Shown: positions 53,831 through 62,209 of the stretch, in pieces
How positions within the stretch are numbered: the stretch's first letter is position 1
How the letters are laid out: every line of letters starts with the position of its first letter
NCBI GenBank assembly: GCA_018823835.1
Contig: JAHJHT010000002.1
Location: 1,736,001 to 1,800,000, forward strand
Length of the DNA: 64,000 bases
Source: Alphaproteobacteria bacterium
GTDB lineage: Bacteria; Pseudomonadota; Alphaproteobacteria; Rhizobiales; Rhizobiaceae
Direction of reading: 5' to 3'
The notes under the pieces: generated by a model
Seen by the model: the letters and a program-made list of their open reading frames with translations, nothing else
Database searches by the model: none
Told to the model about the DNA's origin: nothing
Program-made: the position numbers and the translations under genes

Positions 53831-54889
53831 ATGATGACCAAAAGCGACAAGAAAGAAAACATGCCAGCTACCCCGCAGCCCTATGGCGGCAACGCCTTTA
53901 CCAATGTCGATTTCGACCGGCGCGGGAGGCAACTGGGGTTTATCAGCTTCCCCCATTCGCCGCATTCGGATGCGTGGGGCGTGACGCAGATTCCCATCGC
54001 GGTGATCGCCAATGGCGAGGGACCGACGGTCGTCATCGAAGGCGGCAACCACGGCGATGAGTATGAAGGTCCGATCGCCATCGGGGAACTGGCGCGCGAA
54101 CTTGATCCTGGGCGGCTGCAGGGTCGGCTGATCCTGATGCCCGCCAACAATGTCCACGCGGTGCTGGCCGCGCGGCGAACCTCGCCGGTCGACGACATCA
54201 ATTTCAACCGGACCTGGCCGGGCAATGCAAAGGGCACGATCACCGAGCAGATTGCCGCCTATATGTCACAGCGCATCTTTCCGATGGCCGACGCCTTTCT
54301 CGACCTTCACTCCGGCGGCTCTTCGCTCGACATATTGCCGAGCGCCATCATAGAGCCGACCGACGACCCCGCGCTGCATCGCCGCAACGTCGATGCCGTC
54401 AAGGCGTTTGGCGCGCCCTACAATGTCGTCATCTCCAACATGGGCGACAAGCGCACGGCAACCGCCACCGCATGTGCCGCCGGGCTGGTCACCGTCGGCA
54501 CGGAAATGCGCGGCGGCGGGACCGTTTCGCTGGATGCGCTCGACATCTGCCGGCGCGGCGTCGCCAATGTTCTGGCCCATCTCGGGCTGCTTGAATGCGA
54601 GGGCGGTCCACCGCGACAGGACGACCAGCCGGTTCTGGAACTCGCCGGGCCCGCAGCCTATGTCTACGCCACGGGCGACGGCGTGTTCGAGCCGTTCCAT
54701 GCCAATGGCACGGTGGTGTCAGCGGGCCAGCCGGCGGGGCGGATCCACCGCATCTGGGACCTGACCGCACCGCCGGTGACCCTGCATTACGGTACCGACG
54801 GGATCGTCTATGGACGTCGCCATCCCGGGCGGGTGGAGCAGGGCAATTGCTGCGTCGTCGTCGCCTCCGAGTATGGCGGCCTGACATGA
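53831..54889 (+). CDS. Succinylglutamate desuccinylase/aspartoacylase-family deacylase
   Basis: 352 residues from ATG 53831; other starts are GTG 53819 and ATG 53861 (GAAAGAAAAC upstream). The zinc site is visible in EGGNHGDEYEGP (His, Glu) and FLDLHSGGSSLD (His), as in AstE/aspartoacylase and the DoeB ectoine-pathway deacylase. It would remove an acyl group from an amine or amino acid. The stop overlaps the next start (ATGA). Confidence 0.85.
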   Translation: MMTKSDKKENMPATPQPYGGNAFTNVDFDRRGRQLGFISFPHSPHSDAWGVTQIPIAVIANGEGPTVVIEGGNHGDEYEGPIAIGELARELDPGRLQGRLILMPANNVHAVLAARRTSPVDDINFNRTWPGNAKGTITEQIAAYMSQRIFPMADAFLDLHSGGSSLDILPSAIIEPTDDPALHRRNVDAVKAFGAPYNVVISNMGDKRTATATACAAGLVTVGTEMRGGGTVSLDALDICRRGVANVLAHLGLLECEGGPPRQDDQPVLELAGPAAYVYATGDGVFEPFHANGTVVSAGQPAGRIHRIWDLTAPPVTLHYGTDGIVYGRRHPGRVEQGNCCVVVASEYGGLT

Positions 54890-55830
54890 TCAGTATCGCT
54901 GATATCGAAGCGGCCCGCGGCCGCATCGCGCCGCACGTCCGGCGCACCCCGGTGATGGCGGCAGATCTCGCCCGCGACCCGTTGCCGGTCACAGCGAGCG
55001 TCACGATGAAGCTGGAGCTCAACCAGGTAACGGGGTCGTTCAAGGCGCGCGGTGCGATGAACCGGTTGCTCGGTTCGCCGACGGACGAAATGCGCAACGG
55101 CATCGTCACGGCCTCCGGCGGTAATCATGGCCTCGCCGTTGCCCGTACCGCAAAGGTGGCGGGTGTGCCGGCCGTGGTCTTCGTGCCTCGGACGGTGTCG
55201 CCCGCAAAGGTCGAAAAGATGCGAAAATGGGATGCGGACGTGCGCATCGTCGGCGATGAATGGGGCGCCTCCAACGAGGCGGCGCTGGAGCACGCCGCGA
55301 CCAGCGGAGCGGCCTATTTCCACCCCTTCGCCGACCCTCTGGTTGTCGCCGGACAGGGCACGCTTGGCCTGGAGCTGATGGAACAGATAGATGATTTCGA
55401 CACGATCGTCGTGGCGATCGGCGGGGGCGGGCTGGTGGCGGGCCTGTCGACGGCGATCAAGGCAAGGCGACCCGACGTGCGCATCGTTGCCGTCGAGCCG
55501 ACCGGCTCGCCGACCATGAAGGCATGCCTCGACGCGGGTGAGGTCGTTACCCTGTCGGAAATGAGCAGTCGGGTAGCCACGATGAGCTGCAGGCGAACCG
55601 ACGAGCGCCTGTTCGAGATAGCGCGGCGCAACCTGTCGGACATCGTGCTGGTGTCCGACGAAGCGATGCTCGCCGCCTCGCAATGGCTCTGGTACGAGTT
55701 CGGCATTGCGGCCGATCTCGCCGGGGCAGCATCCATCGCGGCGATCCGGAGCGGGCACGCTGCCTTCAAGGACAGCCGGGCGATCTGCGCCGTGATCTGC
55801 GGGGCGGGAGCGGAGGGCATTTCGCCGTGA
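54886..55830 (+). CDS. PLP-dependent threonine/serine dehydratase-like (EutB-type) enzyme
   Basis: 314 residues. The PLP lysine is in TGSFKARGAMN, phosphate-binding GGNHG in ASGGNHGLAVA, and the glycine loop GGGGLVAGL lies near residue 180, as in fold-type II dehydratases. The length is close to catabolic threonine dehydratase and to the hydroxyectoine-pathway EutB. Reaction here probably beta-elimination of a hydroxy-amino acid or amine. ATG 54886 overlaps the previous stop. Confidence 0.87.
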   Translation: MISIADIEAARGRIAPHVRRTPVMAADLARDPLPVTASVTMKLELNQVTGSFKARGAMNRLLGSPTDEMRNGIVTASGGNHGLAVARTAKVAGVPAVVFVPRTVSPAKVEKMRKWDADVRIVGDEWGASNEAALEHAATSGAAYFHPFADPLVVAGQGTLGLELMEQIDDFDTIVVAIGGGGLVAGLSTAIKARRPDVRIVAVEPTGSPTMKACLDAGEVVTLSEMSSRVATMSCRRTDERLFEIARRNLSDIVLVSDEAMLAASQWLWYEFGIAADLAGAASIAAIRSGHAAFKDSRAICAVICGAGAEGISP

Positions 55831-56756
55831 AGATCATGGTCGCCGGCGGCGGTACTTTCGGCAAGGAGCATCTGGGCACCTTGCGTTCGATTGGCGGCGT
55901 CACGCTGGCCGTTGCGGAAACACGGCAGGACGAGCGCGAGAGGCTCGTCGGGATGTTCGGACTGGCCGACCATGACGAAGACGCCTTTACCCTGATCGAG
56001 CGGTTTGCGCCCGACGGGCTCGTGGTTGCAACGCCCGCCGACGCGCATGCGCCTCTCGCCGTTGCTGCTCTGAGACGCGGCGTCCCCGTACTCGTCGAAA
56101 AGCCGGTCGCGCCCGACAGCGGCACGATGCGGCAGCTTTGCGCCGCCGATGCCGCGAGCGAGGCCTTCCTCCAGCCAGGCCACATCCTGCGGTTTTCGCC
56201 CAGCCACAGATCGCTGCATGACATCGTGCGGCTGGGCGAGATCGGTGCCATGCTGCACTTCAGTTCGAGCCGGTTTCGCGACGAAAGCCATGTTTCGCGC
56301 TATCGCGACATCGATCCGGTGCTGATGACGATGATCCACGACATCGACCTGGCGGTATGGTTCGACGGCAGCGCCGCCTTGTCGGCCGCTGCGTCGAGGC
56401 TGCCTTCGGGAACGTCCCGTTCGTTGACAACGGCGACGCTTGCCAGTGCCAATGGCGTAACCTGGCGCCTGTCCACTGCCTGGCTGCACCCGGGTCCGGC
56501 CTGTCCGCCGGACCGCATCGAGGTCTTCGGCGCCGAAGGCAGCGTAACACTCGAGGCCGGGCGTGGGATCGAGGTGTACGGCAAGAACGCCAGGCACATC
56601 GCCGTCGGCGAGACCGAGGATCCGCTTCGCGAGGAACTTAACTGCTTCATCGCCGGCATTCGCGCGGGGGCATCGAAGGCTCCGGTGACGCCTCAGGATG
56701 CGCTGAACGGCCTGCTTGCGGCCGAGATGATCCTGCGGGCATTGTCCGAAAAATGA
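55827..56756 (+). CDS. Gfo/Idh/MocA-family oxidoreductase
   Basis: 309 residues from GTG 55827, which overlaps the previous stop (GTGA); GAGGG lies upstream. Rossmann site VAGGGTFGKEHLGTL, EKP motif in VEKPVAPDSG, then a shorter C-terminal half than most members. NAD(P)-linked oxidation of a sugar- or cyclitol-like compound is expected. Not closely alike to the MocA-type gene at 19645. Confidence 0.85.
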   Translation: MKIMVAGGGTFGKEHLGTLRSIGGVTLAVAETRQDERERLVGMFGLADHDEDAFTLIERFAPDGLVVATPADAHAPLAVAALRRGVPVLVEKPVAPDSGTMRQLCAADAASEAFLQPGHILRFSPSHRSLHDIVRLGEIGAMLHFSSSRFRDESHVSRYRDIDPVLMTMIHDIDLAVWFDGSAALSAAASRLPSGTSRSLTTATLASANGVTWRLSTAWLHPGPACPPDRIEVFGAEGSVTLEAGRGIEVYGKNARHIAVGETEDPLREELNCFIAGIRAGASKAPVTPQDALNGLLAAEMILRALSEK

Positions 56757-57577
56757 TCGTCGACGCGCATCTGCATCTGTTCAGGCATGGCTACAGGCCG
56801 GCCAGCGCGGCAGGACTGCCGAGCGACGTCGACGCCTATGAAAGGCATATGCAAGAACATGCGATCGAGGCTGGGCTCGTCGTCTGCTACGAGGGCGAGG
56901 AAATCGATCCCGTCAACAATGAGCATGTACGCGCACTGGCCGCGACCCGCCCCTGGATCAGGAGTGTCGCCTTTCTCGATCCGCAGCCGCCGTCGCCGCA
57001 GCGGATCGAGAAGTTGCTCGATGCCGGGCATATCGGGATAGCGCTCTATCTGCCGGACGCGGCGTCGGCGACAGCACTGTGCCGCTGGCCTTCGCCGATC
57101 TGGGAAAGGCTGAACCGGGCGTTGGCAATCATATCCCTGAACGCGCGACCCGAAGCGATCGCGCGGCTGTCGCAAGTGGTCGAGAGCGCGTCGGAATGCG
57201 CGTTGCTTTTCTCGCATCTGGGCCTGCCGGGACGCGACGACAATGCGACCACCGCAGAGGCCGAGAAACGGCTCGAACCGCTGCTTGCCCTGTCGGGTTC
57301 GCGCAATGTCGGCGTCAAGGTATCGGGGCTCTATGCCATCGACCCGGTGGCGCCGCATAACGGTGCGCAGCCTTACGTGGAACTGGTGCTCAGCCGTTTT
57401 GCCGCGTCGAACGTGCATTGGGGGTCGGATTTCAGCCCGTCGCTCGAATTCGGGTCGTTCAGGGGCACGATGGCCGTTTCGGGACTGCAGGGGCTGGACG
57501 AGCGGGAACGGCGCCTGCTGTTCGGCGAAGGACTGATGTCCAAGATCCGCCGCGCCGAACGCTCCCGACAGGGTTGA
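56753..57577 (+). CDS. Amidohydrolase_2-family metal hydrolase
   Basis: 274 residues starting MIVDAHLHLFRHGYRP, the HxH metal motif at the N-terminus. Later FSHLGLPGRDD (His) and HWGSDFSPS (Asp) complete the TIM-barrel site. Family members hydrolyse lactones or decarboxylate acids (COG3618-like). Overlaps the preceding gene by 4 bases. Probably opens a lactone made by the dehydrogenase. Confidence 0.83.
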   Translation: MIVDAHLHLFRHGYRPASAAGLPSDVDAYERHMQEHAIEAGLVVCYEGEEIDPVNNEHVRALAATRPWIRSVAFLDPQPPSPQRIEKLLDAGHIGIALYLPDAASATALCRWPSPIWERLNRALAIISLNARPEAIARLSQVVESASECALLFSHLGLPGRDDNATTAEAEKRLEPLLALSGSRNVGVKVSGLYAIDPVAPHNGAQPYVELVLSRFAASNVHWGSDFSPSLEFGSFRGTMAVSGLQGLDERERRLLFGEGLMSKIRRAERSRQG

Positions 57578-57638
57578 GATCGCGGTTGCGGGGACCGGCT
57601 TAAAACTATGCGCCGACGCGCATTGGGGGAGGCATGCC

Positions 57639-58367
57639 GTGCGACAGGATTTGACGGGCAGGGTGGCGCTGGTCACCGGCGCCAGTTCGGGCATCGGCCG
57701 CGCCATGGCCAGAGCGCTCGCCGCCGAGGGGATGCGGGTCGCGCTTATTGGCCGCTCAACAGACAGGCTCAATCTGCTTACCGACGAGATTGGCAGCCAG
57801 GCAGCTGCGATTGCAGCCGATCTGACCAATGCCGACCAACTCGAGAACGCGGTTGCAGAGACCGTCGCCCGATTCGGGCCTATCGACGTGTTGCTGCCGA
57901 ATGCCGGCGTCTACATTTCTGGCGATGTCGCCGAGGGGGATCCAGACGCCTGGGATCGGCTGATCGCCATCAACGTCAGCAGCGTGTTTCGCCTGGTGCG
58001 AGCAGTGCTGCCCGGCATGATCGCTCGGCAAAGCGGCCACATCATCGTCACCTCTTCAGTGTCGGGTCATCAGGCTTTCCATGGCGAACCGATCTACTCG
58101 GCTTCCAAGCACGCCATTCAGTCATTCGTGCATGGCCTGCGCCGCCAAGTGGCGGGGCACAACATTCGTGTCGGGGAGGTTTCGCCCGGCGTCGTTCTCA
58201 ACGAGTTGTGGGGCTATACCGACGCAGCAAGCATCGCTGCGAAGGTAGAAGAGCGAGAAGGGCTTCAGTCCGAGGATGTGGCCGAGGCAGTGGTTTTCAT
58301 GTTGACCCGTCCGCCCAACGTCACGATCAGGGACCTCGTGATCCTGCCACAAAACGAGGACGTTTGA
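57639..58367 (+). CDS. Short-chain dehydrogenase/reductase
   Basis: 242 residues from GTG 57639 (GGGGGAGG six bases upstream). NAD(P) site VTGASSGIGRAMARAL, NAG motif LLPNAGVYISG, catalytic Ser in VTSSVSG and YSASKHA (YxxxK). Last gene of the rightward operon, 61 bases after the amidohydrolase. The 147 bases after its stop hold no clear feature. Confidence 0.92.
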   Translation: MRQDLTGRVALVTGASSGIGRAMARALAAEGMRVALIGRSTDRLNLLTDEIGSQAAAIAADLTNADQLENAVAETVARFGPIDVLLPNAGVYISGDVAEGDPDAWDRLIAINVSSVFRLVRAVLPGMIARQSGHIIVTSSVSGHQAFHGEPIYSASKHAIQSFVHGLRRQVAGHNIRVGEVSPGVVLNELWGYTDAASIAAKVEEREGLQSEDVAEAVVFMLTRPPNVTIRDLVILPQNEDV

Positions 58368-58514
58368 AGGGTCGGGCGATGCCCTCGAGGCAGGGGCGGG
58401 ACGCTGGCTGTTGAAGAACTGCAATGCCATCGCCAAAGCGGCGAAACCACGGTCAACGACAGGCGGGGGAGGCGGAGCCACAGCAACGCGTAGCGGTGCC
58501 GACTGCGAAATCCC

Positions 58515-59183
58515 TCATCCCGTCCTCACGGCCGCCAATTGCTGGAAGTTCGCCATCAGGTCGTTGAACTTCTCGCCCTGGATGGCGACGTGGAGGCGCA
58601 ATGCAGTGGCAGTGGCCTTGGAATCGGATCGCTGCAGCGCCGCAAAGATCGCCCTGTGTTCCTTCATCGATTGCGGCATGCGACCGGTAACGCGCAGCTG
58701 CATCCGCCGGTAGGGCTTCAGCCGCTTGTGAAGCCGGGCGGCCTCGCGTGCAAGAAAGCGGTTGCTGCTGGCTTCGTAGATCAGATGGTGGAACTTCTCA
58801 TTTTCCCGATAGTACTCGTCGGAATCGCCTTGCTGGATGGCCCTCTCGCACGCCTCTATCGTCAGGTTGATGTCTGCGATCTGCTGGCTGGTGATGTGCC
58901 TCGCCGCCCGGAAACCGCACATCGCCTCGATCTCGGCCATGACCTCGAACATCTCGACAAGCTCGACAAAACCGGGATGGCGGATGAAGGCGCCCCGCCG
59001 GGCCTCCAGCGTCAAGAGACCGGATGCCGCGAGCGCCTGAAACGCCTCGCGCAGCGGCGTGCGCGAAACGCCGAACTGCTCGGCGAGCTTGACCTCGTCC
59101 AGACGTTCGCCATCGGCGAACTCTCCGGTGACGATCATCTGCTCGATGCGTTCGCGAACTGAATCTGCAATGCGTGTGCCCAT
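58515..59183 (-). CDS. GntR/FadR (FCD)-family regulator of malonate genes
   Basis: 222 residues from ATG 59183. The winged helix (RIEQMIVTGEFADGERLDEV then LAEQFGVSRTPLREAFQAL) and an FCD effector domain are present. Divergent from the TRAP-malonate operon, with a perfect 18-bp palindrome between; in Sinorhizobium meliloti a GntR-type protein (GtrA) controls the malonate TRAP operon, so the same role is likely here. Confidence 0.9.
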   Translation of the reverse strand: MGTRIADSVRERIEQMIVTGEFADGERLDEVKLAEQFGVSRTPLREAFQALAASGLLTLEARRGAFIRHPGFVELVEMFEVMAEIEAMCGFRAARHITSQQIADINLTIEACERAIQQGDSDEYYRENEKFHHLIYEASSNRFLAREAARLHKRLKPYRRMQLRVTGRMPQSMKEHRAIFAALQRSDSKATATALRLHVAIQGEKFNDLMANFQQLAAVRTG

Positions 59184-59224
59184 GGCCCCATCATCGCCAA
59201 TCCGTGCCGAAATGCAAAGTTCTT

Positions 59225-59242
59225 CTTCTTGTATACAAGAAG
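59225..59242. promoter_or_regulatory. Perfect 18-bp palindrome, probable GntR operator
   Basis: CTTCTTGTATACAAGAAG is fully symmetric and lies 41 bases from the regulator start. The core TTGTATACAA is typical of FCD-type GntR operators. It probably regulates both divergent transcripts. Confidence 0.75.
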
Positions 59243-59330
59243 TTTGACTTTGCATCCAGAACATGGTCCGGTTGCAGGGTTGTCAGGACCGGAGGAGGTA
59301 CCTGCGATCACAATCTCCTGGGAGGAAACC

Positions 59331-60326
59331 ATGAAATTAGGACTATCCGCGCTTGCGGGCATGCTGGCCGCATCCATCGCATTGACGGCTTCCGCGCAAG
59401 CCGAAACCCTGAAGGCGTCACACCAGTTTCCGGGCGGCAAGGGTGACGCGCGCGATGAAATGGTCCAGCTTTTCGCCAAGGAACTGGCGGCGGCGGATGT
59501 CGGGCTCGATGTCCAGGTCTATCCGGGCCAGTCGCTCTACAAGGCCAAGGAACAGTGGGGCGCGCTGACCAAGGGCCAGCTCGACATTACCTCGTTCCCG
59601 CTCGATTACGCGTCGGGCCGCGTGCCGCAGTTTTCGGCTACCCTGATGCCGGGCCTGGTGCGCAACCATGACCGTGCCAAGCGGCTTAACGCATCGCCCT
59701 TCATGACCGACATCAAGAAGCTGATCGAAGACAATGGCGCGATCGTCATCGCCGATGCGTGGCTCGGCGGGGCCTTCGCCTCGAAGAAGAACTGCATCAC
59801 CTCGCCCGACACGATCAAGGGTCAGGTGACGCGTGCCGCCGGTCCCGCCTTCGAGCAGATGCTGGTCGGCGCCGGCGCCTCGATCTCGTCGATGGCCTCG
59901 TCGGAAATCTACACCGGCATGCAGACCGGCGTACTCGATGCCACCAACACCTCGTCGGGGTCGTTCGTTTCCTACCGCCTCTATGAGCAGGTCACCTGCC
60001 TGACCGAACCGGGCGAGAATTCGCTCTGGTTCATGTATGAGCCGATGCTCATCTCAAAGGAAACCTACGACCGCCTGACGCCCGAACAGCAGGCCGCCGT
60101 GATGGCAGCCGGCAAGAAGGCTGAAGAGTATTTCGACAAGGAGGCCGCGGGCCTCGACGACAAGATGGTCGAAGCCTTCAAGGGCGCCGGGGTGGAGGTC
60201 GTTTCCATGTCGAAGGAGGACTACGACGCCTGGCTGGCGATCGCCAAGGAGACTGCCTACAAGGAATTCGCCGAGAAGGTGGATGGCGGGCAGGACCTGA
60301 TCGACAAGGCCCTCGCCGTCGAATGA
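59331..60326 (+). CDS. matP: TRAP transporter binding protein (DctP type), malonate
   Basis: 331 residues. GGGAGGAAACC precedes the ATG at 59331. Signal peptide (LSALAGMLAASIALTASAQA), then the DctP fold with LKASHQFPGGKGDARDEMV, VQVYPGQSLYKAKEQWGAL and GVLDATNTSSGSF. It captures malonate (inferred from decarboxylase and synthetase genes downstream) in the periplasm for the TRAP membrane proteins. Followed by a hairpin. Confidence 0.9.
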   Translation: MKLGLSALAGMLAASIALTASAQAETLKASHQFPGGKGDARDEMVQLFAKELAAADVGLDVQVYPGQSLYKAKEQWGALTKGQLDITSFPLDYASGRVPQFSATLMPGLVRNHDRAKRLNASPFMTDIKKLIEDNGAIVIADAWLGGAFASKKNCITSPDTIKGQVTRAAGPAFEQMLVGAGASISSMASSEIYTGMQTGVLDATNTSSGSFVSYRLYEQVTCLTEPGENSLWFMYEPMLISKETYDRLTPEQQAAVMAAGKKAEEYFDKEAAGLDDKMVEAFKGAGVEVVSMSKEDYDAWLAIAKETAYKEFAEKVDGGQDLIDKALAVE

Positions 60327-60333
60327 GCCGATG

Positions 60334-60358
60334 AACGGGGGAGCCAGCCTCCCCCGTT
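60334..60358 (+). terminator. Intra-operon hairpin after the TRAP binding-protein gene
   Basis: A perfect 10-bp stem (AACGGGGGAG and complement) with loop CCAGC, eight bases after the stop and before the small permease gene. A T-poor tail suggests partial termination or 3' stabilisation. Confidence 0.75.
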
Positions 60359-60398
60359 TCCGTTCTCCCGGTCCCATCGCATCCGAGGTATCCCCGGA

Positions 60399-60896
60399 AT
60401 GAAACGCTATGTCTCAATCGTCGAGGCGCTGTCGCGGCTTTGCGGAGTGGCGTCCATGCTCCTGATTGCGGCCTCCACCCTGGTGGTCTCGCAGATGGTG
60501 TTCATGCGCTATGTCCTCGGCGCCTCCACCGCCTGGCAGACCGAATTCGTGGTCTATGCGATGATCGCCTCCACCTTCATCGGCGCACCCTATGTGCTGC
60601 TGCTCAAGGGGCATGTCTCGGTCGATCTGTTGCCACTGATGATCGGCGGCCTCGGCAAGCGGGTGCTGGACGTTATCGCCGCGGTGCTGAGCCTGATGTT
60701 CTGCGCGCTGCTGGGCTGGTCGGGCTGGCATCACTTCTACGAAGCGCTGTCGAAGGGCTGGACCACCGACACGGTGTGGGCCCTGCCGCTGTGGATTCCG
60801 CTGCTGCCGCTGCCGCTCGGCGTCGCCATCCTCTGCCTCCAGTACATCGCCGAGATCTACAAGAGCTGGTCCGGCGTCGAGGTGCAGCCCGCATGA
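60399..60896 (+). CDS. matQ: TRAP transporter small permease (DctQ type)
   Basis: 165 residues, four membrane segments; VVSQMVFMRYVLGASTAWQTEF is the typical DctQ motif region (quoted as RYVLGASTAWQTEF). The stop overlaps the large permease start (ATGA). Second component of the malonate TRAP system. Confidence 0.9.
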   Translation: MKRYVSIVEALSRLCGVASMLLIAASTLVVSQMVFMRYVLGASTAWQTEFVVYAMIASTFIGAPYVLLLKGHVSVDLLPLMIGGLGKRVLDVIAAVLSLMFCALLGWSGWHHFYEALSKGWTTDTVWALPLWIPLLPLPLGVAILCLQYIAEIYKSWSGVEVQPA

Positions 60897-62209
60897 GCCC
60901 GCTGGAAATCGGCCTTCTCATCATGGTCGTGCTGATCGCGCTGTTCGCCATCGGCATGCCCATCGCCTTCGCGCTCGGTGCGGTCTCGATCGGCACATTG
61001 CTGCTGATCGACGGCTTCCGCTCGCTCGACATTCTCGGCGAGACCTTCTTCTCCGGCCTCAACTCGTTCACCCTGGTGGCGATCCCGATGTTCATCCTGA
61101 TGGGATCTGCCGTGGCCAACAGCCCGGCCGGCAAGGACCTCTACGAGGCACTCGACCGCTGGCTCAACCGGGTTCCGGGCGGACTGGTGCTGTCCAATCT
61201 CGGCGCATGCTCGCTGTTTGCGGCGCTGTCGGGATCGTCGCCCGCCACCTGCGCCGCGATCGGCAAGATGGGCATCCCGGAAATGCGCAAGCGCGGCTAT
61301 CCGGACGAAATCTCGGCAGGCTCGATCGCCGCCGGCGGGACGCTCGGTATCCTCATCCCGCCATCGCTGACCATGATCGTCTACGGCATCTCGACGGAAA
61401 CCTCGATCGGGCGGCTGTTTCTCGCCGGGGTTCTGCCCGGCATGATGCTGACGGCGATCTTCATGCTCTGGACGCTTTATTCCTGCTGGCGCAAGGGGCT
61501 GACGCTGTCGGATGTTTCACAGCACTATTCGCTGCGGCAGAAGCTCGAGATCCTGCCACGGGTCCTGCCGTTCCTGGCGATCATCGCGGGCATATTGTTC
61601 GTGCTCTACGGCGGCGTCGCCACGCCGTCGGAGGCTGCGGGCGTCGGCGCGCTGTTCTGCCTGGTGCTGGTGGTCGTGGTCTACAGGATGTTTTCCGTCG
61701 GTCCCTTCATTTCGATGTTCCGGGATTCGACGCGGGAATCGGTGATGATCATGATGATCATTGCGGCGTCCGAGCTGTTCGCCTTCACCCTGTCGTCGAC
61801 ATTTGTCACCCAGAGCATCGCAGGCTGGATCTCCGACCTGGAGGTCAACCGCTGGGTGCTGATGGGCATCATCAACCTGTTCCTGCTCATCGCCGGCTTT
61901 TTCCTGCCGCCGGTGGCGGTGATCCTGATGACGGCCCCGATCCTGCTGCCGATCATCACCAACGCCGGCTTCGACCCCTACTGGTTCGCCGTCATCCTGA
62001 CCATCAACATGGAAATCGGGCTGATCACGCCACCGGTGGGTCTCAATCTCTACGTCATCAACTCCATCGCACCGGACATCTCGCTGGGCACAATCCTGCG
62101 CGGATCCCTGCCCTATGTGGGATGCATGGTCCTCGCCATCGTGCTGTTGTGCATCTTTCCGCAGATCGCCACTTTCCTGCCTACGCTCGTCATGGGAGGG
62201 GCGCTGTGA
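60893..62209 (+). CDS. matM: TRAP transporter large permease (DctM type)
   Basis: 438 residues with about 12 membrane segments; AALSGSSPATCAAIGKMGIP, AAGGTLGILIPPSLTMIVYG and GLITPPVGLNLYVI are DctM hallmarks. It carries the sodium-coupled transport path. Overlaps both neighbours by 4 bases. Confidence 0.95.
   Translation: MSPLEIGLLIMVVLIALFAIGMPIAFALGAVSIGTLLLIDGFRSLDILGETFFSGLNSFTLVAIPMFILMGSAVANSPAGKDLYEALDRWLNRVPGGLVLSNLGACSLFAALSGSSPATCAAIGKMGIPEMRKRGYPDEISAGSIAAGGTLGILIPPSLTMIVYGISTETSIGRLFLAGVLPGMMLTAIFMLWTLYSCWRKGLTLSDVSQHYSLRQKLEILPRVLPFLAIIAGILFVLYGGVATPSEAAGVGALFCLVLVVVVYRMFSVGPFISMFRDSTRESVMIMMIIAASELFAFTLSSTFVTQSIAGWISDLEVNRWVLMGIINLFLLIAGFFLPPVAVILMTAPILLPIITNAGFDPYWFAVILTINMEIGLITPPVGLNLYVINSIAPDISLGTILRGSLPYVGCMVLAIVLLCIFPQIATFLPTLVMGGAL

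Noticed and set aside
53831..55830. Ectoine degradation (doeB/eutB) assignment
   Set aside because: Deacylase and dehydratase families match, but ectoine hydrolase, aminotransferase and dehydrogenase genes of that pathway are absent and the importer is PotABCD-like.
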